A stretch of 64,000 nt of DNA from JBBQZP01 sp038207585. Its GTDB lineage: Bacteria > Pseudomonadota > Alphaproteobacteria > Rhodobacterales > Rhodobacteraceae. Below the pieces are notes generated by a model. That model did not search any database. It was not told where the DNA came from and worked only from the letters and a program-made list of their open reading frames with translations. Shown one piece after another: positions 53,887 to 63,600 of the stretch. The stretch spans positions 16,302 to 80,301 of the forward strand of contig JBBQZP010000018.1 in the NCBI GenBank assembly GCA_038207585.1. Direction: 5' to 3'. Positions within the stretch are counted from its first letter, which is position 1. Each line of letters opens with the position of its first letter. Both the position numbers and the translations under genes were made by a program.

Positions 53887-54735
53887 ATGACCAAGCTGAT
53901 CTGGACGTATTACAAGGGCGAATGGCATCAGGGTGATGTGCGTATTCTGGGGGCATCGTCGCATGCAACATGGCTGGGCTCGCTGGTTTTTGACGGCGCG
54001 CGGCGGTTTGCGGGCCTGACGCCCGACCTTGACCGCCACTGCGCGCGCATCAACGACTCCGCCCGTGCTTTGGGATTGGAACCCACGCTGACCGGACCGC
54101 AGATCGAGGCGCTGTGCCGCGAGGGTCTGGCGAAATTTGCCCCGGAAATAGACGTCTACATCCGCCCGATGTACTGGGCCGAAGACAGTGATGTGGGCAT
54201 CCTGCCGCCCGACCCTGCCTCGACCGATTTCGCACTGTGTCTTGAGGAAAAGCCGATGGTTGCGCCCACCGGCTTTACCATCACAACGACCCGCTTTCGC
54301 CGCCCAACGCTGGAGGTGATGCCCGTCAACGCCAAGGCCGCCTGCCTTTATCCCAACAACGCCCGCATGATGCGAGAGGCGCAGGCCAAGGGCCACAACA
54401 ACGCGCTGGTCTGTGATGCGAACGGCAATGTCGCCGAACTCGCCACCGCAAACGTGTTCATGGCAAAGGGGGGCGAGGTCTTCACGCCCATCCCCAACGG
54501 CAGCTTTCTGGATGGCATCACCCGTCAGCGGGTGATTTCGCTTTTGCGCGGTGCGGGTCGGGCGGTTCACGAGGTCACACTGCGGGTCGAAGATTTTCGC
54601 GCGGCGGATGAGATATTCTCAACCGGGAATGTTTCCAAAGTGGTGCCGATCATCGGGTTTGACGACCGCAAGCTGGAATACGGCCCCATCGCGCAACAGG
54701 CGCGTGCGCTTTATGTCGACTGGGCCAAGGGGTAG
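53887..54735 (+). CDS. Class IV PLP aminotransferase
   Basis: 282 residues of fold-type IV. The PLP lysine is in MPVNAKAACLYPNN, and GNVAELATANVF with the later GSFLDGITRQRV and STGNVSKVVPI form the cofactor and substrate sites of branched-chain aminotransferase or D-amino acid/(R)-amine transaminase relatives. It lies 24 bp after the ATPase gene. In this operon it may move the amino group of the imported compound; the substrate is unknown. Confidence 0.88.
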   Translation: MTKLIWTYYKGEWHQGDVRILGASSHATWLGSLVFDGARRFAGLTPDLDRHCARINDSARALGLEPTLTGPQIEALCREGLAKFAPEIDVYIRPMYWAEDSDVGILPPDPASTDFALCLEEKPMVAPTGFTITTTRFRRPTLEVMPVNAKAACLYPNNARMMREAQAKGHNNALVCDANGNVAELATANVFMAKGGEVFTPIPNGSFLDGITRQRVISLLRGAGRAVHEVTLRVEDFRAADEIFSTGNVSKVVPIIGFDDRKLEYGPIAQQARALYVDWAKG

Positions 54736-54739
54736 GATC

Positions 54740-55150
54740 ATGGCAACCGTAAACCTGCTGACTGATGCCGAGGCTGATGCGATTCCCGCCGTCAAAGCGG
54801 TATTCGACGACATCCGCGCCACGCGGAAATCTGATTTCGTCAATAATTTCTGGCGCGGGCTGGCGAATGATCCGGTGTCGCTAGCCCGCGTCTGGGGGCA
54901 GTTGAAATCGGTGATGACGGGCGATACCGCGCTTGATCCGGTGGTGCAGGAGATGATCTATATCGCCGTCTCCACCGCCAATGGGTGCAGCTATTGCGTG
55001 CATTCCCACACCGCCGCCGCGCGCGCCAAGGGCATGACCGGCGCGCAGCATTCCGAACTGCTGGCGATCATCGGGCTTGCCGCACAGACCAACCATCTGG
55101 TGACGGCGATGCAGCTACCCGTCGATCCGGCCTTTCTTGTGGAAAGCTGA
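54740..55150 (+). CDS. Carboxymuconolactone decarboxylase-family (AhpD-like) protein
   Basis: 136 residues from the ATG at 54740, 4 bp after the aminotransferase stop. The signature VSTANGCSYCVHSHTAAARA contains the CxxC pair and the His of the AhpD/CMD redox fold. Such proteins act as peroxidases, decarboxylases or unknown redox enzymes. The GG-rich Shine-Dalgarno-like GGTAGGA overlaps the previous stop. Its role in the operon is not clear. Confidence 0.87.
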   Translation: MATVNLLTDAEADAIPAVKAVFDDIRATRKSDFVNNFWRGLANDPVSLARVWGQLKSVMTGDTALDPVVQEMIYIAVSTANGCSYCVHSHTAAARAKGMTGAQHSELLAIIGLAAQTNHLVTAMQLPVDPAFLVES

Positions 55151-55155
55151 AGCCG

Positions 55156-56139
55156 ATGACAAAGGGCATGCTTGTGCGCAAACCCGGCGGGCCCGAGGCG
55201 ATGGAATGGGTCGATCTGCCCCTGACAGAGCCCGGCCCCGGCGAGGTCTTGCTGCGGCACACGGCCGTCGGGGTGAACTTTCTTGATGTCTATTTCCGGT
55301 CGGGTCTGTACCCTTGGCCCGGCGACAGCATCATTCCCGGCGCTGAAGCTGCCGGTGTAATCGAGGCGGTCGGGCCGGGGGTCAGCGATCTGCGCAGCGG
55401 CGACCGCGTGGCCTATGTGATGGCGCATGGGGCCTACCGCCAGCACCGCGTGGTGCCTGCCGAACGCCTGATCGTTCTTCCCGACGGGCTTTCGGAACAG
55501 GCGATAGCCGGCGCGCTCCTTAAGGGGCTGACGGCGCAGTATCTGGTCACGGCGTCCTATGTTGTGGCGCCCGGCGATACGGTGCTGGTGCATGCGGCGG
55601 CGGGTGGGGTCGGGTTGCTGCTTGGGCAATGGCTGGCCGCCATCGGCGCACGGGCCATCGGCACGGCGGGCAACCCTGCGAAATGCGCGCTGGCGCTGAG
55701 CCACGGCTATGCGCATGTGATCGACTACAGCACCCGCGATTTCGTGGCCGAGGTGGCTGATCTGACCGGGGGCGAGGGCGTCGGGGCCGTTTACGACTCC
55801 GTTGGGCAGGACACTTGGCGCGGATCGCTGAAATGTCTGCGGCGGCGCGGGGCATTTGTCAGCTTTGGTCAGTCGTCGGGCATGATTTCCGGCCTGACGA
55901 TGCAGGACCTTGCCACTGGCGGCTCACTTTCCGCCCAGCGTCCGGTTCTGTTCGACTATATCGCGCAACGGGCAGAACTTTTGCAACGGTCGGGTGATCT
56001 GTTTGCGCGCATCCTGTCGGGAAGCCTGCGTCTGGATACCACAACCACCCGTCCGATGCGGGATGCAGCACTTGCGCACCGCGCACTGGAGGCGCGTCAG
56101 ACCACAGGTTCGACGGTGCTGCTGCCTTGGGATGCGTGA
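55156..56139 (+). CDS. NADPH:quinone oxidoreductase-like enzyme (zinc-independent MDR)
   Basis: 327 residues. The N-terminal part has VGVNFLDVYFRSGLYPWPGD and IPGAEAAGVIEAVGPGV, the NADPH fold has VLVHAAAGGVGLLLGQW, and SVGQDTWRGSL with FVSFGQSSG complete the QOR pattern. No zinc ligands are seen, as expected. It would reduce quinones or enones with NADPH. It lies 5 bp after the CMD gene and ends the operon. Confidence 0.92.
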   Translation: MTKGMLVRKPGGPEAMEWVDLPLTEPGPGEVLLRHTAVGVNFLDVYFRSGLYPWPGDSIIPGAEAAGVIEAVGPGVSDLRSGDRVAYVMAHGAYRQHRVVPAERLIVLPDGLSEQAIAGALLKGLTAQYLVTASYVVAPGDTVLVHAAAGGVGLLLGQWLAAIGARAIGTAGNPAKCALALSHGYAHVIDYSTRDFVAEVADLTGGEGVGAVYDSVGQDTWRGSLKCLRRRGAFVSFGQSSGMISGLTMQDLATGGSLSAQRPVLFDYIAQRAELLQRSGDLFARILSGSLRLDTTTTRPMRDAALAHRALEARQTTGSTVLLPWDA

Positions 56140-56510
56140 CCCCTGCTGATGCGGCGGTCGTCACGGCGATTGCCTGCCGTGCCCGCTGCCTGCCTGTTCC
56201 GCCACGCCCAAACCACCCTCAGCAAAGCGCATTCAACGGATCGCGCGGGGCAGCGGTCAGGCCACGCTGTTCCTTCTTTCAATCGAATGCCTTTGGGGTC
56301 TGGACCCATTGATCCCGCCATCACAATGCTTTCGCGATAAATCGAGAAGGCGCCCGACCTTGCCCCCGGATTGCACCGGCGCTATCAGGCGCAATTTCCA
56401 TGGTCAAAAACCGGCAGGTGTATAGTGGCGGTGGTGTCAGACCAATGCGAACTCGTCTCAGTTTTCCCAAACCCGCTCGGCGTCAGGCCACACAGAGTTG
56501 ACCCCACTCG
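56140..56510. other. Spacer between the operon end and the IS6-type transposase
   Basis: About 370 bases with no convincing coding sequence, hairpin or regulatory motif. I looked here for the left terminal inverted repeat of the insertion sequence and found none I trust. A TGTCAGGxx-like similarity (GTCAGG at about 56482 and, inverted, at about 57240) is too short to call. Confidence 0.35.
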
Positions 56511-57191
56511 TTAAGAGCGGCGGTGCGGTTGGCCTTGAAAACGTCCCCGGCTGTTGAGGGCGCGCTCCGCGTTGAACAGGTTGTGGATTGAGGAATGGAT
56601 GGCGACGAATTTCTGTAGGGATCGCATCCGGCGAAAGCGGAGCATGGCGCGTTCTCGTCGTCGAAACGGCTGGTGTGAATTTTCCGCCCGATTGTTGAGC
56701 CAACGACCGGTTTCGCGATCGTCCGGCAGCCCTAGGTCCTTGAGCGCCGCGCCGTAGGAGCGAAGTTTGTCTGTGACGAAGACATGCGGGCGACCATGCC
56801 GTTTGATGGTTTTCCTAAGGAATTTCAGTGCGGCCTTGCGATCTCTCTTCTTGGAAACGTAGGCCTCCAAGACTTCACCTTCGTGATCAACGGCACGCCA
56901 GAGGTAATGCGTAACTCCGTTGATCTTTACGAAAACCTCGTCCAAGTGCCACCGCCAATGAAGCAGGGACCGAATCCTATCGACCCGTTTGCACCGGATT
57001 TCGGCGGCGAACATCGGGCCGAACCGGTTCCACCAGAACCGAACCGTTTCGTGGCATATGTCGATGCCTCGCTCATGCATGATATCCTCCACATTTCGGA
57101 GCGACAGTGGAAACCGGATGTACATCATTACAGCGAGCCGGATGATCTCGGGCGACGTTTTGAAATAACGGAATGGGCTGGGTTTTGTCAT
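56511..57191 (-). mobile_element. IS6-family transposase
   Basis: 226 residues, apparently complete. An HTH region (LRNVEDIMHERGIDICHETV, then RFWWNRFG) is followed by the DDE catalytic residues: Asp84 in WHLDEVF, Asp141 in FVTDKLRSYG and Glu170 in NNRAENSHQPFRRRER. This is the IS6 subgroup common in alphaproteobacteria. The spacing of the last two residues is normal for it. The ends of the element were not located. It separates the amine/sugar operon from the large surface-protein gene and may have brought in, or truncated, the flanking DNA. Confidence 0.9.
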
Positions 57192-57384
57192 ATGGTCAGC
57201 CTACGCGACCGCGCCGGTCGCAACAAGAAAAGTTCCCCTGACAAAGCCTCTCAGAGCAATGTCGAATCAGTGACGGTCGGTTGTTCTGCCGAATCGCTAT
57301 TGCATGGCAATTGGGTTCTTTCTTTCAACAATAGCTATTCCTGTTTTCAGATAGAGAGAAATCTGAATTTCACTGTCAACCTTC

Positions 57385-57407
57385 TTTTTCCCGCATAGCG
57401 GGTAAAA
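57385..57407. repeat. Hairpin-forming inverted repeat
   Basis: CCCGC-ATA-GCGGG with flanking TTTT and AAAA gives a stem of about nine pairs and one mismatch. The T run lies before and the A run after the stem, so it is not a standard terminator on either strand. Confidence 0.4.
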
Positions 57408-57439
57408 TTAAACCTGCGATAGAGTAAATAATGCTCAGG

Positions 57440-57463
57440 TTGATTGTAAATTATAGCAATCAA
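57440..57463. promoter_or_regulatory. Inverted repeat, candidate operator
   Basis: TTGATTG (57440-57446) and CAATCAA (57457-57463) are perfect 7-bp arms separated by ten AT-rich bases. The size and symmetry fit a dimeric regulator site, about 195 bp before the GTG start of the large gene. Confidence 0.35.
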
Positions 57464-57656
57464 TTTTAAGATGTGCTGCACTCCATCGCATAAATTTGAA
57501 TGTGGTTTATAGTTACAATATGATTTAACATATATTTTTGCGGCATCTGAGTGTCTTTAAGGTGGTATGGAATTCTGACCGTTGGTCTGGGAATTTTAAA
57601 CTCCTTTGAATCTTCATTTGGACACTCACTTGTGATTTCTATGAGGAGTTTTCCAA

Positions 57657-60600
57657 GTGGTTGATAATCGAATTGTCATGGAAAATGCATTGACCGACGG
57701 TGTTCAGGCCAAATCTTACTGGGACGCCGCATCCAGCAACCAGATCGAAGGCTTTGCCACGGATATCAGCGTCAACGCGGGTAACCGAGTCGATTTCAAG
57801 ATCAACGTCAGCGATAATGCGGGATCTGAATATCGGGTCGAAATCTTTCGCTTGGGGTATTATGGCGGGTCCGGTGCGCGCGAAGTGGCGGAATGGACGA
57901 ATGCAGATGCCTCAGTCCAGCCCGACGCGCTGCAGGACCGGGCACGCGGTCTGGTCGACGCCGGGAACTGGTCGATCACAGATGGATGGAATATTCCCGC
58001 CGACGCAGTGTCGGGCGTTTATCTGGCGCGTCTTCAGCGGCTGGATGCAGATGGAAATGCCATCGAAGGTCAGACCAACCAAATTCCTTTTATTGTGCGC
58101 AATGACGGCGTGCCCGCAGATATTGTGCTGCAAACCTCGGATACAACATGGCAGGCCTATAATGGCTGGGGCGGCAATAACGGTTCGGCTGGCGCTAATT
58201 TTTATGGTGACGCGGGAGGCGTTGCCGACGCGCTTACCAGCTTGGCAGATGCCGGTCCGTTTGCGCAGGATCGTGCTTATGCAGTGAGTTACAACCGTCC
58301 CTTCATCACCCGCGATGGCTCCGTCAATAGCCCGGCCGCAGGCGCCCAGGATTACCTCTTCGGTGCTGACTATGCCGCGATCAATTGGCTGGAAAAGAAC
58401 GGCTATGACGTCTCCTACATCTCGGGCGTCGATACAGACCGGCTGGGCGCTGACTACCTGCAAAACTACAAGGCCTTCATCTCTGTCGGGCATGATGAAT
58501 ACTGGTCGGGCGACCAGCGCGCACATGTCGAGGCGGCGCGCGATGCTGGTGTGAACCTGCTGTTCTGGAGCGGGAACGAAGTCTATTGGAAGACTCGCTG
58601 GGAAAGCGGCATTTCGGCTGATGGTACCGCGTACCGCACCCTTGTTTCATATAAGGAAACCTGGGCCAATGGCGACACCAATGCCCCGCCGGAAGCCTAC
58701 AACAACATTGATCCGTCCAACGAATGGACAGGCACATGGCGCGATCTGCGCTTTGTCGATTCGGTAGATGCGAACGGCGACCGCATAGCAACCGGACAGG
58801 CGCCTGAAAATTCTCTAACCGGTCAATTGTTCGGACCCGACGGCAACGGCCAGCAGACCTCGCTCGACGTGCCCAATGAATTCGGCAATCTGCGGGTTTG
58901 GCGCGATACGGCGATCGCAGGTGCCGGAGATGATGTCAATCTTTACGATGGCATCCTTGGCTATGAATGGAATGTAGTGCCGGACGATGAATATCGCCCC
59001 GATGGGTTGATCCGTCTTTCGCTGACCACACGAGAATGGGGCTCCATTCTGATTGACCAGGGCAATACCACAGCACCGGGCACGGCCACGCATTCGTTGT
59101 CGCTTTACCGCGATCCGCAAAGCGGTGCGCTGGTTTTTGGATCGGGCACCACGTTCTGGACATGGGGTCTGAGCGATCAGCATGACAGTTCGCCCTATGG
59201 TGCGACTATCGCGAATACAACCGTGCAACAGTTCACCATCAACATGTTCGCAGATATGGGCATTCAGCCGGGCATCGCCGATGCGATCCTTGCATCGCAG
59301 GGATTGGTGCGCGCGAATGCCTCGACCGATACGGTTGCTGCAACCGCCGCGTTTGCGGACGGCCTTGCTACCGAGGCCTCGGCGCTTTCGCCCTTCCTGA
59401 TTACAGGGACGGCAAGCGATGTCGGCGGGGTCGTGGCCTTGGTCGAAGTGTCGTTTGATCAGGGTGCCAGCTGGAAGCCCGCGCAAACCACCGATGGCTG
59501 GGCCACTTGGTCCTACCAGTGGCGTCCGACAACACCAGGCACGGTCCAGATTCAGGCGCGCGCCATCGACGACAGCCTCAATCTGTCCGGCCTAGTGCCT
59601 GACACCACGACCGTCACCGTGACAGCACCGGTAATGCCGGACCGATTCAGCCTGTTCGGAGGTTCTGTGCCGGTAAATGTGTCAGTGGCCAATGACGGAC
59701 AGCCACTTGAGCTTGGTATGAAATTCGTCGTGGATCGTGCGGGCAGCATTTCTGAACTTAAGTATTTCCGCGGGTCCGCTGATTCCAGCGACACGGACAC
59801 GCGTGAGGGGCATCTTTGGCGTGTCAGCGACGGCGCACTTCTGGCAACCGCGACCTTCGTCTCGGTGGCAGGACAGTCCGGCTGGCAGACAGCTGCCGTG
59901 GCAGGCGACGCGGTCGCGCTGCAACCCGGTGTGGAATACGTCGTCTCCTATAGCACGCTCGACAATTACGCGAATACGGGTGATTTCTTCAGTCCAGCTA
60001 ATGAAGTGTCATTTGACGGCGTCGATGACGATGCGTTCTCTGATTTCTTTCAGGTGATCTCGGCCCCCCAGAACAATCTTGCGGGCGGAACCGGGGTGAA
60101 TGGCAATGGCATCTTTGCTTATGGCAGCGACCTTGTGATCCCGAACCAGACTTTCGGCAGCGCAAATTACTGGGTCGATGTTACTTTCGTGGCCGCTACA
60201 GGTCCGAACACACCGCCCATAATCACCTCAGGCAGCAGCTTCACCATTGCCGAAAACCAGACCGCGATTGGCAGCGTCACCGCGACAGATGCGGAGAATG
60301 CGCTGTCTTACGGCATCGTCGGCGGAGCGGATGCGGCGAAATTCGCGATCGACAGCGTCAGTGGCGCGCTGAGTTTCATCAACGCGCCGAATTTCGAAGT
60401 ACCGACGGATGTTGCCGGTACAGGTGCGGCGGGTAACAATATCTATGAGGTCATCATCAGCGCCAGTGACGGCATAGCCCTCGCAGTGACGCAGGCGGTG
60501 ACCGTGACGGTAACCGATGTGGCCGAAACGGCACCGAATGGATCGAGCATTTTTCAGGGCGAGACGCCAACCATCTTTATCCCTGCGCAGGGTCCGGTTC

Positions 60601-63600
60601 CAGCCAATACTGATCCGACGGATTACGAGCTTGGCACCAAGTTCACGGTTGGGCAGCAGGGCTTCATCACGCAGTTGCAATACTATCGTGGCGCAGTTGA
60701 TGCCGCCGATACCGATATTCGCACGCTGACGCTGTGGGATGCGGCCACCGGACAGAACCTCGGTTCGGTGTCGGTTACATCCGGGGCAGGGTCCACCGGA
60801 TGGCAGGCGGGGGCGCTGGCCACCCCGATCGCGGTGCTGACGGGGACAACCTATATAGTTTCCTACGGATATGATCAGGACGGCATCGACGACGCCTATG
60901 CCGCCACTAATGGATTTTTCTCTTCTGTCTCCAACAGCAGTCCCGACGGGCTGGTGACGGCGCTCGCAAGCGGTCAGCCGGTGGGTCTTGGCGAGGGCGG
61001 CATCGGCAACGGACTATTTAGCACCACGATAGGCTCACTGCCGCAAATTTCTTTCAATGCATCGAATTACTGGGCAGATGTGCTGTTCGTCACAACGCTG
61101 AATGGCCCGAACACGCCGCCCGTCATCACTACGGGTAATTTCACCGTCGCCGAAAACCAGACGCTGGCCGGCACCGTTGTTGCGACGGATACCCAGAATG
61201 CTGTGACCTATGGCATCGAGGGGGGCGCGGATGCCGCTCTGTTCACCATCAACCCGACCACCGGTGCGTTGACGTTCGTCGCCGCCCCCGATTTCGAAAC
61301 CCCCGCCGACAGTGGTGGTGACAATATCTATGATCTGGAGGTCAGCGCCAGCGACGGAATTGCCCCATTGGTGACGCAGGCGGTGACCGTGACGGTGACC
61401 GATGTAGCCGAAACGCCGCAGCCAGGCACGAGCATCTTCGCGGATGACCCAGTGCCCGCGACTTTCGGCGAAGACCAGTCAAACTATGAGCTTGGCACCA
61501 AATTCACGGCCAATTCCGACGGCATTGTCTCGGCGCTACAATATTATCGCGGCGCACCGGATGCGACGGATGTTGAAACCCGCACCCTTACCTTGTGGAC
61601 AGCGACCGGCACCAATATCGGCACCGCCACGGTGACCTCGGTTGTGGGCCAGACCGGCTGGCAGATCGCCACCCTCGCAGCCCCCGTCACGCTGCAGGCC
61701 GGCCAGACTTATGTTGTCTCTTACGGCTTTGCAGCCGATGGCGATGACGCCTACGCCAGTTCGGCCAGCTTTTTCGCCAGCGCCTCGAACAGCGGCCCCG
61801 ATGGCACGCTGACCGCCCTGGTCAGCGGTGTTCCCACAGGTTTGGGGACAGGCGGCGTGGGCAACGGTCTTTTCAACGAAGGCACCGGCGTTTTCCCGCA
61901 AAATTCCTTCAACGCAACAAATTACTGGGTCGATGTCGTGTTCGCGGCGAATTCCGTGCCGGTGAACACTCCGCCGGTCTTCACCTCGAACCCGGCCTTC
62001 ACGGCCGCCGAAAATCAGGTTCTGATCGGCACCGTGACCGCAACCGATACCGGGCCGCTAAGCTATGGCATTCTGGCGGGTGGCGACGGCGCGCTCTTCA
62101 GCATTAACCCCATCACCGGTGCGTTGCGCTTCAAAGCACCTCAGGATTTTGAGGCGACCAACAGCTACGGCCTGACCGTCGTGGTCAGCGATGGCGCCAA
62201 TGTCGAGCAACAGGCCGTTACGGTGAACCTGACCGACGTGGTTGAAACGGTGAATGGCGCGGCCGCCTTTACCGCCGCCAGCTTGACGGCAAACTATGTG
62301 TTTGGCACCACCATCGACGCGCTGTATCCGGGTGCAGGTGCTAGCCAGACCGCCACTGTCGGCGATGGGGTGGAGTTTCAGGCCCTGCCTTCCGCCGGCC
62401 CGGATGTGGGCAACGGGCCCTTCGGTCTGGCTTCGGTCGATGTGGCCGCGCAGACCATCAGGATCGAGTTCCCGCTTGACGATGCACAGTTCCCGAATTT
62501 CCTGCGCTTTGCCGGTGGCATCGACGGGCGGCCGTTCAACGGCGTCCAGCTGCTTGATCCGGCAGACGGCCTGCCAACCATCCTGTCGGCCCGGATCATC
62601 GGGCAGGAAGGTATCACAGACGCGACCGGGGCGCTCGTCAACCTGACCGACGCTGACCTGACAGTAACTGCCGACGGCATCTTTCTGAACGTCGCTGACA
62701 AGGGTCGGCTGACCGATGTGAACGGGGATCTGGCTGGGCTTCAACACAGCTATGTCACCCTGCTGGTCGATCTGAACGATGCACCGGTGATCACCTCGAA
62801 CGGCGGCGCGGCATCAGCTTCGGTGACCGTACCCGAAAACACGATCTTGGTGACCACGCTGTCCGCGACCGATGACGATATTGGCCAGACCATCACCTAT
62901 ACCCTGTCGGGCGAGGATTCGGCGCTTTTCCAGATCGTGGCCGGTGAACTGCAGTTCGTCGCGGCGCCGACTGCTTTGGCGTTGCCGCCGCAGGGTGCCA
63001 CACCCGGCTATCAGGTCACGATAGAAGTGTCCGACGGCTTCGGCGGCGTGGATACCCAGGCCCTAACGGTGACGGTCGATGTCCCTGCGGTCAACAGCCC
63101 GCCGACCGTGGCGGGCGGGGTCACGCTGGCCGCACTGGCGGAGGATACCACCCGCACCCTGACCGCGGCCGAACTGCTGGCCGGGGCGCTGGATGTCGAT
63201 GGCGATGTGCTCAGCGTGACCAACCTCACCGCCTCGTCGGGCACGATCATCAACACGGGCAACGGCACCTGGAGTTTCACCCCGGCGGCCAATGACAGCA
63301 CGTCCGTCACCTTCAACTATGACATCACCGACGGCACCGCCACCACGGCGCAGACCGCAACGCTCGACCTCACCCCGGTGAACGACGCGCCGACCGTGGC
63401 GGGCGGGGTCACGCTGGCCGCACTGGCGGAGGATACCACCCGCACCCTGACCGCGGCCGAACTGCTGGCCGGGGCGCTGGATGTCGATGGTGATGTGCTC
63501 AGCGTGACCAACCTCACCGCCTCGTCGGGCACGATCATCAACACGGGCAACGGCACCTGGAGTTTCACCCCGGCGGCCAATGACAGCACGTTCGTCACCT

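Larger units (their letters stand above)
57192..57656. other. AT-rich leader of the large surface-protein gene
   Basis: About 465 bases without a gene. From about 57300 onward the composition is strikingly AT-rich compared with the rest of the window. It contains two inverted repeats (57385-57407 and 57440-57463) and the ribosome site GAGGAG at 57643-57648. The promoter of the large gene must be here. Confidence 0.5.

Noticed and set aside
56400..57330. Terminal inverted repeats and target duplication of the IS6-type element
   Set aside because: I compared both flanks by eye and found only 6-base similarities (GTCAGG), too short to define the element ends.
56784..57398. Plus-strand open frame of 204 codons opposite the transposase
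   Set aside because: Antisense to a complete IS6-family transposase with all catalytic residues.
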